A stretch of DNA of 64,000 bases from Pseudomonas sp. ATCC 13867 (GCF_000349845.1 NC_020829.1:1922001-1986000); one strand, 5' to 3'. Shown: positions 1 to 8,750, counted from the first letter of the stretch. Notes: generated from the letters alone by a model not told the origin. Program-made: numbers and translations.

Positions 1-147
1 ATGAAGCGCGACATCCTGCTGCGCATCCATGCCACGTTGAAGCCGGGCGGGTACCTGTTCCTCGGTGCGTCGGAAGCGCTCAATGCGTTGCCGGACCATT
101 ACCAGATGGTCCAGTGCAGTCCGGGGATCATCTACAAGGCCAAGTGA
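1..147 (+). CDS. cheR: Chemotaxis protein methyltransferase CheR, C-terminal end (partial)
   Basis: The window opens inside a gene whose last 48 codons are visible and end in TGA at 145-147. The residues KPGGYLFLGASEAL followed by a short tail ending YKAK are the usual C-terminus of CheR, the SAM-dependent enzyme that methylates glutamates of chemoreceptors. In most pseudomonads cheV-cheR sits directly before flgB, whereas in P. aeruginosa PAO1 cheR is far from flgB, so this position supports the assignment and indicates the common, non-PAO1 arrangement. The ATG at position 1 is probably internal. Only the tail is visible, so catalytic motifs cannot be checked. Confidence 0.8.
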   Translation: MKRDILLRIHATLKPGGYLFLGASEALNALPDHYQMVQCSPGIIYKAK

Positions 148-453
148 TGGGGGGCGGGGGCTTGATGGTTTTTCAGGATGAATGACGTTTCAAGCGTTAT
201 CCGCCGTCTTGGTCGGTGTTTCTGCGTCGCTCCGCCCCTACGAAAGGCAACCAGAAGCGGCAGCGGTGCAGAAGGGCGGCGCGCTTGCCGCCTTGCTCCC
301 GGCGGCAAGGAAACCGGTTGCCGCTTGCCGCTGTTTGCCGCCCCTTGCCGCTCTCGGTATGCACTCAAGCCATTGATATTAAAGGATATGTAAATCTGGC
401 ACGCACCTTGCTGAAGTGTTGGCAAGCCCACACCGGCAAACAGGTTCGCGACC
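148..453 (+). other. flgB upstream region with CTTGCCGC repeats
   Basis: This 306-bp gap holds no convincing gene. It contains a GCGTTATCCGCCG segment near 190-205, a cluster of TTGCCGC / GCGGCAA heptamers in both orientations at about 255-355, and the sigma-54 promoter of flgB at 396-412. A similar TTATCCGCCG-plus-GCGGCAAGG arrangement occurs upstream of flgF (3784-3870). The role of these repeats is unknown; activator (FleQ) contact or a dispersed repeat family are both possible. Confidence 0.5.
396..412 (+). promoter_or_regulatory. Sigma-54 promoter of flgBCDE
   Basis: CTGGCACGCACCTTGCT matches the -24/-12 consensus TGGCACG-N4-TTGCW. GG at 398-399 and GC at 410-411 are separated by exactly 10 nt. 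It lies 42 nt before the flgB start and fits FleR/sigma-54 (class III) control known for flgBCDE in Pseudomonas. Confidence 0.9.
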
Positions 454-861
454 ATGAGCATCAGCTTCGACAAAGCCCTCGGCATCCACCAGCAAGCGCT
501 GAGCTTCCGCTCCCAGCGCGCTGAAGTGCTGGCCAACAACCTGGCCAACGCCGACACGCCGAACTACAAGGCGCGTGACCTGGATTTCGCCTCGGTGCTG
601 GCGGCCCAGTCCGACAAGCTCAAGAACGGTACCTTCAACGCCACCCGGACCAACGCGCACCACATTGCCGCCGAGGGTTTCGGCATGGGCGACGAGTCGC
701 TGAAGTACCGCAACCCGACCCAGCCGTCGATCGACCAGAACACCGTCGATGAACAGATCGAACAGTCCAACTACGCGGAGAACTCCGTGCAGTTCCAGGC
801 CTCCTTCACCTTCCTCAACAACAAGTTCAAAGGGCTGATGAACGCCCTGCGCGGGGAGTAA
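454..861 (+). CDS. flgB: Flagellar basal-body rod protein FlgB
   Basis: FlgB is a proximal rod subunit, exported by the flagellar type III system and assembled in the periplasm. The 135-residue length is normal for the family. The N-terminus carries the rod-family signature ANNLANADTPNYKARD at about residues 28-43, where the rod and hook proteins share a heptad-containing helix. It is the first gene after the sigma-54 promoter and is followed 5 nt later by flgC. The ATG is preceded only by a weak AGG, but the start matches the family N-terminus (MSISFDKALG). Confidence 0.95.
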   Translation: MSISFDKALGIHQQALSFRSQRAEVLANNLANADTPNYKARDLDFASVLAAQSDKLKNGTFNATRTNAHHIAAEGFGMGDESLKYRNPTQPSIDQNTVDEQIEQSNYAENSVQFQASFTFLNNKFKGLMNALRGE

Positions 862-866
862 TCGCC

Positions 867-1310
867 ATGTCGCTCGCCAGTGTCTTCAACATCGCCGGTA
901 CCGGCATGAGTGCCCAGACCACCCGTCTGAACACCACCGCGTCGAACATCGCCAACGCCGAGACCGTCTCCTCCAGCGTCGACCAGACCTACCGTGCCCG
1001 CCACCCGGTGTTTGCCACCCTGTTCCAGCAGGCCCGGGGCGGCGACCAGGGTTCGCTGTTCGGCGAGACCGACCAGGCCGGCACCGGCGTGCAGGTGCTG
1101 GGCGTGGTCGAGGACAAGAGCTCGCTGATCCCGCGCTACGAGCCCAACCACCCGGCCGCCGACAAGGATGGCTACGTCTACTACCCCAACGTCAACGTGG
1201 TGGAGGAGATGGCCGACATGATCTCCGCCAGCCGTGCGTTCCAGACCAACGCGGAAATGATGAACACCGCCAAGCAGATGATGCAGAAGGTCCTGACCCT
1301 GGGTCAGTAA
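867..1310 (+). CDS. flgC: Flagellar basal-body rod protein FlgC
   Basis: FlgC is the second proximal rod subunit. The protein is 147 residues, typical for the family. It has the N-terminal rod motif (NTTASNIANAETVSS at about 23-37) and the C-terminal signature VNVVEEMADMISASRAFQTNAEMMNTAKQ split over the last 45 residues, which forms the second coiled-coil helix. It begins 5 nt after flgB and ends 16 nt before flgD, so it is cotranscribed in flgBCDE. Confidence 0.95.
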   Translation: MSLASVFNIAGTGMSAQTTRLNTTASNIANAETVSSSVDQTYRARHPVFATLFQQARGGDQGSLFGETDQAGTGVQVLGVVEDKSSLIPRYEPNHPAADKDGYVYYPNVNVVEEMADMISASRAFQTNAEMMNTAKQMMQKVLTLGQ

Positions 1311-1326
1311 GCGCTGAGGAAGCACG

Positions 1327-2019
1327 ATGAGCATCGACAACAGCAGCATCAATGGCACCGGCTCGGTTCTGGACCAGTACTCGATCCAGAACGACAGCAA
1401 GGGCACGACCGGCAAGAACAACCTCGGCAAGGATGAGTTCCTCAAGCTGCTGGTCGCGCAGATGAACAACCAGGACCCGATGTCGCCGCAGGAAAACGGC
1501 GAGTTCATCGCCCAACTGGCGCAGTTCAGTACCGTGGAAGGCATCCAGTCGCTGAACAGCAGCATGGACAGCATCCTCTCCAACTACCAGTCGTCCCAGG
1601 CCCTGCAGGCCTCGTCGCTGGTGGGGCGCAAGGTCATCGTGCCGACCGACAAGTCGATGGTCGACACCGCCGAAACCTTCAAGGGCACCTACACCCTGCC
1701 GGTTTCCACGGCCAACAGCTGGGTCAACATCTATGACGACAAGGGCACCCTGGTGAACCGCATCGAGATGGGCCAGCAGACCGCCGGCAACGTCAACTTC
1801 ATGTGGGACGGCAAGGATTCGAGCGGCAATCTCATGCCGCCGGGACGCTACAAGTTCGAGGCGCAGACCAACTACGAAGGCCAGACCTACGGCCTGACCA
1901 CCTTCCTGCCGGCCAACGTCGACAGCGTGACCCTCGGACAGAACGGCGGCGAGCTGACGCTGAACCTCGCCGGGCTGGGCAGCATCGGCCTGTCCAAAGT
2001 GCAAATCATCGGCCAGTAA
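1327..2019 (+). CDS. flgD: Hook assembly scaffold protein FlgD
   Basis: FlgD caps the growing hook and guides FlgE polymerisation, then is discarded. The 230-residue protein has the conserved N-terminal export/assembly region NNQDPMSP followed by EFIAQLAQFSTVEG at about residues 50-80, and a C-terminal Tudor/FlgD-Ig module (WDGKDSSGNLMPPGRY near 160-175). An AGGAAG Shine-Dalgarno sequence at 1317-1322 precedes the ATG. The gene is followed by a 162-nt gap before flgE in which no other gene or promoter was recognised. Confidence 0.95.
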   Translation: MSIDNSSINGTGSVLDQYSIQNDSKGTTGKNNLGKDEFLKLLVAQMNNQDPMSPQENGEFIAQLAQFSTVEGIQSLNSSMDSILSNYQSSQALQASSLVGRKVIVPTDKSMVDTAETFKGTYTLPVSTANSWVNIYDDKGTLVNRIEMGQQTAGNVNFMWDGKDSSGNLMPPGRYKFEAQTNYEGQTYGLTTFLPANVDSVTLGQNGGELTLNLAGLGSIGLSKVQIIGQ

Positions 2020-2181
2020 CGGACCAGACCAGGAGCCATCGAGCTGGCGTTGGGCAAGGCGGAAGTGGACGAGGACGCGGTTTGCAAATGAGCCGTCCGA
2101 GCCCGCTTCCAACACCGCCCAGCCGACGCGCAGAGGCTCCTGAACAGATTCGCGTCGGCGATACCGACAAGGAGATTAGAG

Positions 2182-3696
2182 ATGTCTTTCAATATCGGAC
2201 TCAGCGGCATCAAGGCCGCCTCCAGTGACTTGAACACCACCGGCAACAACATCGCCAACGCCAGCACCGTCGGCTTCAAGCAGTCACGTTCGGAGTTCTC
2301 CGATGTCTATGCCGCCTCCGTGCTGGGCTCCGGCAGCAACCCGGTCGGCAGCGGCGTGCTGCTGTCCAACGTCTCGCAGCTGTTCAACCAGGGCACCATC
2401 GATTCCACGCAGAACGCGCTGGACATGGCCATCAACGGCAACGGCTTCTTCGTCACCAGCAACAACGGCGCGATCAGCTACACCCGTGCCGGCTACTTCG
2501 GTACCGACAAGAACGGCTATGTGGTCGACAACAACGGCTACCGCCTGCAGGGCTACCCGGTGAACGGCCAGGGTCAGTTGCAGAATGGCGTGGTCGGAGA
2601 CCTGCGCATCGAAACCGGCAACCAGGCGCCGAAGGCCACCAGCCAGATCGCCCAGACCTTCAACCTGAACTCCACCAACACCACGCCGACGGTCACCCCG
2701 TTCAACGCCAACGACCCGACCACCTACAACTCCTCGACCTCGGTGAACGTCTACGACAGCCAGGGCAATGCCCATGTGCTGACCCAGTACTTCACCAAGA
2801 CCGGTCCCAACGACTGGACCATGAATGTGCTGGTTGACGGCCGCAACCCGGGCAATCCGACCGACGATACCGCCGCCATCACCGCTGCGACCAATGCGGC
2901 GGGTGCGACGGGGGCCGATGCGGCGAGCGTTCTCGCGGCGGTCAGCGACCCTGCCGCCGGTGCCTCGGCGGCTGCCGTCGCCGCCGCCACCGCAGCGGCC
3001 AATGCTCCGGGCGCCACCGCGGCCAGCGTGCTTGCCGCGGTCAACGGCATGGGCAGCAGCCCGTACCAGGTCAACCTGACCTTCAGCGCGGCCGGCCAGT
3101 TGCTGACCCAGACGCCGGTGAACAACCTCACGGGCGATGGCTTCACCCCGAACCCCAATGGCGACGGCACCCTGGTGCTGGGCGACTGGATCCCGGCGAT
3201 CTCCGACGGCAAGACCCCGCCGACCTGGAACGCCAACGGCGCCACCCCGAACACGGGTGGCATCACCCTGGACGTGCGCAAGTCCACCCAGTACGCCACG
3301 GCCTTCGCGGTGAACAGCGTCAACCAGGACGGCTACACCACCGGCCAGCTATCGGGCCTGGAAATCGACGATCAGGGCAACATCTTCGCCCGTTACACCA
3401 ACGGCCAGTCCAAGGTGCAGGGCCAGGTGGTGCTGGCGAACTTCGCCAACGTCCAGGGCCTGAACCCGATCGGCAAGACCTCCTGGGTGCAGTCCTCGGA
3501 GTCCGGCGAGCCGGTGATCGGCACCCCGCGTTCGGGCACCCTTGGCGCGTTGCAGTCCGGTGCGCTGGAGGCGTCCAACGTCGACCTGTCCAACGAACTG
3601 GTGGACCTGATCGTCGCCCAGCGCAACTACCAGGCCAACGCCAAGACCATCCAGACCGAGGATGCGGTCACCCAGACCATCATCAACCTGCGCTAA
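2182..3696 (+). CDS. flgE: Flagellar hook protein FlgE with alanine-rich insertion
   Basis: FlgE polymerises into the hook, the universal joint between rod and filament. The N-terminus (FNIGLSGIKAASSDLNTTGN, with NNIANASTVGFKQSR following) and the C-terminus (ASNVDLSNELVDLIVAQRNY) are diagnostic. The protein is 504 residues, longer than the roughly 460 known for P. aeruginosa. Extra length is concentrated at residues about 229-292, an alanine-rich stretch with two degenerate copies of an (A)SVLAAV unit. This lies in the surface-exposed middle domain, where length varies between species. A strong AAGGAG precedes the ATG. It ends the flgBCDE unit, before the terminator at 3887-3915. Confidence 0.95.
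   Translation: MSFNIGLSGIKAASSDLNTTGNNIANASTVGFKQSRSEFSDVYAASVLGSGSNPVGSGVLLSNVSQLFNQGTIDSTQNALDMAINGNGFFVTSNNGAISYTRAGYFGTDKNGYVVDNNGYRLQGYPVNGQGQLQNGVVGDLRIETGNQAPKATSQIAQTFNLNSTNTTPTVTPFNANDPTTYNSSTSVNVYDSQGNAHVLTQYFTKTGPNDWTMNVLVDGRNPGNPTDDTAAITAATNAAGATGADAASVLAAVSDPAAGASAAAVAAATAAANAPGATAASVLAAVNGMGSSPYQVNLTFSAAGQLLTQTPVNNLTGDGFTPNPNGDGTLVLGDWIPAISDGKTPPTWNANGATPNTGGITLDVRKSTQYATAFAVNSVNQDGYTTGQLSGLEIDDQGNIFARYTNGQSKVQGQVVLANFANVQGLNPIGKTSWVQSSESGEPVIGTPRSGTLGALQSGALEASNVDLSNELVDLIVAQRNYQANAKTIQTEDAVTQTIINLR
2866..3060 (+). repeat. Degenerate tandem duplication coding for Ala-rich segment of FlgE
   Basis: Two related segments, about 2881-2943 and 2987-3047, both code for an alanine-rich run ending in ASVLAAV (GADAASVLAAV and GATAASVLAAV). 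They are separated by a further Ala-rich spacer. Codons differ between copies, so the duplication is not recent. Confidence 0.6.
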
Positions 3697-3886
3697 GGCC
3701 CTGCTCGCTCCTGCAACTGGCCACCTGCGCCGACGTTCAACTGTAGAGTGGACTTCGTTCGCAATGCTTTTCGTAGGAACACAACGTTATCCGCCGCGCT
3801 GGGTACCGCTTCGCTCGGCGCCATCCTGCAGAGAGCGGCAAGGCCCCTTGCCGGTGGCGGCAGGGCATCGCCGCCGCCGGCTTCGA

Positions 3887-3915
3887 AAGGCTCCTTCGGG
3901 AGCCTTTTCTTTTTA
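3887..3915 (+). terminator. Rho-independent terminator after flgE
   Basis: The 9-bp stem AAAGGCTCC / GGAGCCTTT with a TTCG tetraloop (3896-3899) is followed by TCTTTTT. It separates the flgBCDE and flgF transcription units. Confidence 0.9.
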
Positions 3916-3956
3916 TAAGCCCTTGTAGATCAAACTCTTACGCTCGTTCTCTAGTT

Positions 3957-3973
3957 CTGGCACGTCCCTTGCT
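3957..3973 (+). promoter_or_regulatory. Sigma-54 promoter of flgFGHIJKL
   Basis: CTGGCACGTCCCTTGCT is a near-perfect -24/-12 element, with GG at 3959-3960 and GC at 3971-3972 (10-nt spacing). It lies 54 nt before flgF. Confidence 0.9.
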
Positions 3974-4026
3974 GAATAGCCTTCAAACGCCCGCGAGCGG
4001 CAATCGACGCGGGCCTGGAGGATTCG

Positions 4027-4776
4027 ATGGACAAGATGCTGTACGTGTCGATGAGCGGGGCGAGCCAGAACACCCTGGCCATGCGCGCTCACGCCAACAA
4101 CCTGGCGAACATTTCCACCAACGGCTTCCGCCGCGACTTCGAGCAGGCGCGTTCGATGCAGGTGTTCGGCGACAGTTTCCCGTCGCGGGTCTACGCCATG
4201 AGCGAGCGCCCGGCCACCGACTTCTCCGCCGGCAGCCTGCAGGAAACCGGTCGCGACCTCGACGTCGCCGCCAGGGGCGACGCCTGGATCGCCGTGCAGG
4301 CGCCCGACGGCAGTGAAGCCTATGTGCGCACCGGCAGCCTGGAAATCGACGCCCTCGGCCAACTGCGCACCGGCGACGGTTTGCCGGTGATCGGCAATGG
4401 CGGGCCGATCGCCGTGCCGCCGCAGGAAAAGATCGACATCGGCGAAGACGGCACCATCAGCATCCGTGGCCTGGGCGACAACCCCAGCGTGGTGGCCGAG
4501 GTGGACCGCATCAAGCTGGTCACCCCGGACCCCAGGCAACTGGAGAAGGGCCTCGACGGCCTGGTGCGGGTCAAGCAGCAGCCGGGCCAGCCGGCGCCGC
4601 AGGCCGACGCCAACGCCACGATCGAGTCGGGCTTCCTCGAAGCGAGCAACGTCAACGCGGTGGAAGAGATGACCTCGATCCTCTCGCTGTCCCGCCAGTT
4701 CGAGCTCCACGTAAAGATGATGCGCACTGCCGAAGACGATTCGGCAGCGATGGCGCGGGTTTTGCAATTCAGCTAA
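4027..4776 (+). CDS. flgF: Flagellar basal-body rod protein FlgF
   Basis: FlgF is a distal/proximal rod component located between FlgC and FlgG. The 249-residue protein begins MDKMLYVSMSGASQNTLAMR and carries HANNLANISTNGFRRD, the rod/hook N-terminal signature. The C-terminus has SGFLEASNVNAVEEM followed by a hydrophobic helix, as in FlgF/FlgG/FlgE. A GGAGG sits 6 nt before the ATG. It is the first gene of the flgF operon, directly downstream of the sigma-54 promoter. Confidence 0.95.
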   Translation: MDKMLYVSMSGASQNTLAMRAHANNLANISTNGFRRDFEQARSMQVFGDSFPSRVYAMSERPATDFSAGSLQETGRDLDVAARGDAWIAVQAPDGSEAYVRTGSLEIDALGQLRTGDGLPVIGNGGPIAVPPQEKIDIGEDGTISIRGLGDNPSVVAEVDRIKLVTPDPRQLEKGLDGLVRVKQQPGQPAPQADANATIESGFLEASNVNAVEEMTSILSLSRQFELHVKMMRTAEDDSAAMARVLQFS

Positions 4777-4822
4777 TCACCTGATCGAGGCGCCATGAAT
4801 CCGGCGCCCGAGGAGAACGACG

Positions 4823-5608
4823 ATGCTTCCGGCACTGTGGGTCAGCAAGACGGGTCTTTCGGCCCAGGACATGAACCTGACCACCATTTCCAACAACCTG
4901 GCGAACGTTTCGACCACGGGCTTCAAGCGCGACCGCGCGGAGTTCCAGGACCTGCTGTACCAGATCAAACGTCAGCCGGGCGCCAATTCCACCCAGGACA
5001 GCCAACTGCCGTCGGGCCTGCAGCTGGGCACCGGCGTGCGCATCGTCGGCACCCAGAAGAACTTTACCGAAGGCAGCCTGCAGACTACCGACCAGCCGCT
5101 GGACATGGCGGTCAACGGCCGCGGCTTCTTCCAGGTCCTGATGCCGGACGGCACCGTCGGCTACACCCGCGACGGCAGCTTCCACCTGGACTCCGACGGC
5201 CAGATCGTCACCGCCAACGGCTACGCGCTGGAGCCGGCCGTGGTGGTGCCGAACGAGACCCAGACCTTCACCGTCGGCCAGGACGGCACCGTCTCGGTGA
5301 CCACCAACGCCAACCCGCAGCCGCAGATCATCGGCAACATCCAGACCGCCGACTTCATCAACCCGGCCGGCCTGCAGGCGATCGGCAACAACCTGTTCCT
5401 GGAGACCGGCTCCAGCGGCGCGCCGCAGGTCGGCACGCCGGGGCTGAACGGCCTGGGTACCGTGCAGCAGAACACCCTGGAAAACTCCAACGTCAACGTG
5501 GTCGAGGAACTGGTGAACATGATCACCACCCAGCGCGCCTACGAGATGAACTCCAAGGTGATCTCCACCGCCGACCAGATGCTCTCCTTCGTCACCCAGA
5601 ACTTGTAG
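4823..5608 (+). CDS. flgG: Flagellar distal rod protein FlgG
   Basis: FlgG forms the distal rod that crosses the periplasm to the outer membrane. The 261-residue length is canonical. It has the N-terminal TTISNNLANVSTTGFKRDRA motif at residues about 20-39, and a C-terminal half with LENSNVNVVEELVNMITTQR. GAGGAGAACGACG provides the Shine-Dalgarno sequence before the ATG. It sits 46 nt after flgF and 61 nt before flgH. Confidence 0.95.
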   Translation: MLPALWVSKTGLSAQDMNLTTISNNLANVSTTGFKRDRAEFQDLLYQIKRQPGANSTQDSQLPSGLQLGTGVRIVGTQKNFTEGSLQTTDQPLDMAVNGRGFFQVLMPDGTVGYTRDGSFHLDSDGQIVTANGYALEPAVVVPNETQTFTVGQDGTVSVTTNANPQPQIIGNIQTADFINPAGLQAIGNNLFLETGSSGAPQVGTPGLNGLGTVQQNTLENSNVNVVEELVNMITTQRAYEMNSKVISTADQMLSFVTQNL

Positions 5609-5669
5609 TGAATGACGGAGCCCCAGGCTCCCGTGAGTCGTAATCGCTCTCCCCGAGAGGTAGCTGTAA

Positions 5670-6362
5670 ATGAACCGTTCCCACCTTCTTCCGCTGCTGG
5701 CCATCGCCGCGCTGGCCGGGTGCGTCAGTCCTCCGCCGAAACCGGACGACCCCTATTACGCCCCCGTGCTGCCGCGCACCCCGGTGCCCGCCGCGCAGAA
5801 CAACGGTTCGATCTACCAGGCCGGTTTCGACAACAACCTCTATGGCGACCGCAAGGCCTTCCGCGTGGGCGACATCATCACCATCACCCTCAACGAGAAG
5901 ACCCAGGCCAGCAAGAAAGCCAACTCGGACATCTCCAAGGACAGCAACACCAAGCTCGGCCTGACCTCGATGTTCGGCAGCGGCCTGACCACCAACAACC
6001 CCATTGGCGGCGGCGACCTCAGCCTGAGCGCCGAGTACGGCGGTTCCCGCGATGCCAAGGGCGACAGCCAGGCCGGGCAGAGCAACAGCCTGACCGGCTC
6101 GGTGACCGTCACCGTGGCCGACGTCATGCCCAACGGCATCCTCGCCGTGCGCGGCGAGAAGTGGATGACCCTGAACACCGGCAACGAGCTGGTGCGCATC
6201 GCAGGCCTGATCCGCGCCGACGACATCGCCACCGACAACACCGTGCCGTCCACTCGCGTGGCCGATGCGCGCATCACCTACTCGGGCACCGGTGCGTTCG
6301 CCGATGCGAGCCAGCCGGGCTGGTTCGATCGCTTCTTCCTCAGCCCGCTGTTCCCGTTCTGA
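5670..6362 (+). CDS. flgH: Flagellar L-ring lipoprotein FlgH
   Basis: FlgH forms the outer-membrane L ring around the rod. The N-terminus [18 protein letters not shown] is a lipoprotein signal peptide with an LAGC lipobox, so Cys18 should be lipidated. The family signature [20 protein letters not shown] follows, and the C-terminal part contains [17 protein letters not shown]. The length, 230 residues, is normal. The stop is 14 nt before the proposed flgI start. Confidence 0.95.
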   Translation: MNRSHLLPLLAIAALAGCVSPPPKPDDPYYAPVLPRTPVPAAQNNGSIYQAGFDNNLYGDRKAFRVGDIITITLNEKTQASKKANSDISKDSNTKLGLTSMFGSGLTTNNPIGGGDLSLSAEYGGSRDAKGDSQAGQSNSLTGSVTVTVADVMPNGILAVRGEKWMTLNTGNELVRIAGLIRADDIATDNTVPSTRVADARITYSGTGAFADASQPGWFDRFFLSPLFPF

Positions 6363-6376
6363 ACAGGGTGAATGTC

Positions 6377-7540
6377 ATGCTCATCGTAGGAGCGAGATTG
6401 CTCGCGAAATTCTCTGCCAAAGGTGTTCGCGAGCAAGCTCGCTCCTACATCTTCCTGATGCTCTGTGCGCTGCTGGCCGTGCCGGCCGCCCATGCCGAGC
6501 GGCTCAAGGACATCGCCAGCATCCAGGGCGTACGCAACAACCAGCTGATCGGCTACGGCCTGGTGGTGGGCCTCAACGGCAGCGGCGACCAGACCACCCA
6601 GACGCCGTTCACCCTGCAGACCTTCAACAACATGCTGGCGCAGTTCGGCATCAAGGTGCCGGCCAACGTCGGCAACGTGCAGCTCAAGAACGTCGCGGCG
6701 GTGTCCGTGCACGCCGACCTGCCGCCCTTCGCCAAGCCGGGCCAGGCCATCGACATCACCGTGTCCTCCATCGGCAACGCCAAGAGCCTGCGCGGCGGCA
6801 GCCTGCTGATGACCCAGCTCAAGGGCATCGACGGCCAGACCTACGCCGTGGCCCAGGGCAACCTGGTGGTCGGCGGCTTCGACGCCGAAGGCCGCGACGG
6901 CTCGAAGATCACCGTCAACGTGCCGTCGGCCGGCCGCATCCCGGCGGGCGCCATCGTGGAACGCGCGGTGCCCAGCGGCTTCGACCAGGGCAACAGCCTG
7001 ACCCTGAACCTCAACCGCCCGGACTTCACCACCGCCAAGCACATCGTCGACCGCATCAACGACCTGCTCGGCCCGGGCGTGGCCCAGGCCATCGACGGTG
7101 GCTCGGTTCGCGTCAGCGCGCCGCTGGACCCTAACCAGCGCGTGGACTACATGTCGGTCCTGGAAAACCTCGACGTGCAGGCCGGCGAAGCCGTGGCCAA
7201 GGTCATCATCAACTCGCGCACCGGCACCATCGTGATCGGCCAGAACGTGCGCGTGTCGCCGGCCGCCGTGACCCACGGCAGCCTCACCGTGACCATTACC
7301 GAAGACCCCATCGTCAGCCAGCCCGGCCCCTTCTCCAACGGCCAGACCGCCGTGGTGCCGCGCTCGCGGGTGAACGCCGACCAGGAAGCCAAGCCGATGT
7401 TCAAGTTCGGCCCGGGCACCACGCTGGATGAAATCGTCCGCGCCGTTAACCAGGTGGGCGCCGCGCCCAGCGACCTGATGGCGATCCTCGAAGCCCTGAA
7501 ACAGGCCGGCGCGCTGCAAGCCGACCTGATCGTGATCTGA
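6377..7540 (+). CDS. flgI: Flagellar P-ring protein FlgI with REP-derived leader
   Basis: FlgI forms the peptidoglycan-associated P ring. The mature part starts at [20 protein letters not shown] and is highly conserved. The leader is odd: a GTAGGAGCGAGC palindrome (6386-6450) lies between the Shine-Dalgarno (AGGGTG, 6365-6370) plus ATG at 6377 and the hydrophobic core [15 protein letters not shown]. Translation from 6377 gives 387 residues with a 40-residue signal peptide whose basic n-region is REP-encoded. The only later ATG (6458) would leave a leader of 13 residues with no positive charge, so 6377 is preferred. Homologues are usually about 365-370 residues. Confidence 0.93.
   Translation: MLIVGARLLAKFSAKGVREQARSYIFLMLCALLAVPAAHAERLKDIASIQGVRNNQLIGYGLVVGLNGSGDQTTQTPFTLQTFNNMLAQFGIKVPANVGNVQLKNVAAVSVHADLPPFAKPGQAIDITVSSIGNAKSLRGGSLLMTQLKGIDGQTYAVAQGNLVVGGFDAEGRDGSKITVNVPSAGRIPAGAIVERAVPSGFDQGNSLTLNLNRPDFTTAKHIVDRINDLLGPGVAQAIDGGSVRVSAPLDPNQRVDYMSVLENLDVQAGEAVAKVIINSRTGTIVIGQNVRVSPAAVTHGSLTVTITEDPIVSQPGPFSNGQTAVVPRSRVNADQEAKPMFKFGPGTTLDEIVRAVNQVGAAPSDLMAILEALKQAGALQADLIVI
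6386..6450. repeat. REP-type palindrome inside the flgI leader
   Basis: GTAGGAGCGAGATTGCTCGC on the left and its complement (GCGAGCAAGCTCGCTCCTAC) on the right form an inverted pair with a loop of about 25 nt. It belongs to the same repeat family found at 12434, 30559, 35507, 39071, 43576 and 50995. Confidence 0.9.
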
Positions 7541-7550
7541 GGACGCCAGC

Positions 7551-8750
7551 GTGGACGCCAAACTCTTCTCTGCCGGCACCTCCGGCGGCAACTCCGGGGC
7601 CTACACCGACCTCAACCGCCTGGCGCAGCTGAAAAGCGGCGCCGGACGCGACAGCGAAGGCAACATCCGCAAGGTCGCCCAGGAGTTCGAATCGCTGTTC
7701 ATGAACGAAATGCTCAAGTCGATGCGCTCGGCCAACGACGTGCTCGCCGAAGGCAACTTCATGAACACCTCGACCACCAAGCAGTACCAGGAAATGTACG
7801 ACCAGCAACTGGCCGTCAGCCTGTCCACCAAGGGCCACGGCATCGGCCTGTCGGACGTGCTGACCCGCCAGCTGTCGCAGATGAACGGCGGCAAGCGCAG
7901 CGCGGCGGCGAACCCCTTCGCCAAGGTTGCCGAGACGTCCACCTGGCCGTCCACCCAGGGTGTCAACGCCAGCGGCAAGACCTTGCCGCAACCGGCGCAA
8001 GGCCGCGACGACTCCAGGCTGCTCAATGCCCGTCGCCTGTCCCTGCCGGGCAAATTGGCCGACCGCGTGATGGCCGGCATCGTGCCGGGCGCCGCCAGCG
8101 CGGAAGGGCCGGGCAAGCCGCTGGCCAGCAACGATTGGCAGACCGCCAAGTCCTACGCCAGCGCCGTGGACGCCATCGACGCCGCCGCCGGCGCCCAGGA
8201 CCTCAGCGGCCGCCGCTACGCCCAGCCGCCGCTGGCGCCGGGCAAGTCGGCGTTCGGCTCGCGGGATGAGTTCATCTCCACCATGCTGCCGATGGCGCAG
8301 AAGGCCGCCGAGCGCATCGGCGTCGACCCGCGCTACCTGGTGGCCCAGGCCGCGCTGGAAACCGGCTGGGGCAAATCCATCATCCGCGAGCAGGATGGCT
8401 CCAGCAGCCACAACCTGTTCGGCATCAAGTCCGGTTCGCGCTGGGACGGCGATTCCGCGCGGGCGGTGACCAGCGAATACGTGAACGGCAAGAAGGTGAA
8501 GGAAGTCGCCGCGTTCCGCTCCTACGACTCCTTCGAGCAGAGTTTCCACGACTACGTGAGCTTCCTGCAGAACAACGACCGCTATTCGGACGCGCTGGAC
8601 TCCACCCGGCGCCCCGAGCAGTTCATGAAGGAACTGCAGCGCGCCGGCTATGCCACCGATCCGAACTACGCCCGCAAGGTCGCGCAGATCGCCAAGCAGA
8701 TGCAGGTGTACCAGGCGGTCGCCGCGGCGGACACCCCGCCCCTGGGTTAG
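7551..8750 (+). CDS. flgJ: Rod cap / peptidoglycan hydrolase FlgJ
   Basis: FlgJ caps the rod during assembly and, in gamma- and betaproteobacteria, cuts peptidoglycan to let it through. The N-terminal domain (residues about 1-105, KVAQEFESLFMNEMLKSMR) is the rod-binding part. The C-terminal domain (about 235-395) is a glucosaminidase-type hydrolase with AQAALETGWGKS, placing the likely catalytic Glu at residue 270, and HNLFGIKSG. The 399-residue length fits Pseudomonas FlgJ. The start is GTG, with GAGG upstream. The TAG stop is immediately followed by the inverted-repeat element at 8751. Confidence 0.93.
   Translation: MDAKLFSAGTSGGNSGAYTDLNRLAQLKSGAGRDSEGNIRKVAQEFESLFMNEMLKSMRSANDVLAEGNFMNTSTTKQYQEMYDQQLAVSLSTKGHGIGLSDVLTRQLSQMNGGKRSAAANPFAKVAETSTWPSTQGVNASGKTLPQPAQGRDDSRLLNARRLSLPGKLADRVMAGIVPGAASAEGPGKPLASNDWQTAKSYASAVDAIDAAAGAQDLSGRRYAQPPLAPGKSAFGSRDEFISTMLPMAQKAAERIGVDPRYLVAQAALETGWGKSIIREQDGSSSHNLFGIKSGSRWDGDSARAVTSEYVNGKKVKEVAAFRSYDSFEQSFHDYVSFLQNNDRYSDALDSTRRPEQFMKELQRAGYATDPNYARKVAQIAKQMQVYQAVAAADTPPLG

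Larger units (their letters stand above)
3697..4026 (+). other. flgE-flgF intergenic region
   Basis: This 330-bp gap holds no gene. It contains a GTAGAGTGGAC / AACGTTATCCGCCG repeat-like segment (about 3744-3800), GCGGCAAGG/CCTTGCCG inverted motifs (3834-3860), the flgE terminator (3887-3915) and the sigma-54 promoter of flgF (3957-3973). Confidence 0.55.

Noticed and set aside
5612..6376. An upstream in-frame extension of flgI running through flgH
   Set aside because: It would overlap the whole of flgH in another frame; the flgI product begins at the Shine-Dalgarno-supported ATG at 6377.
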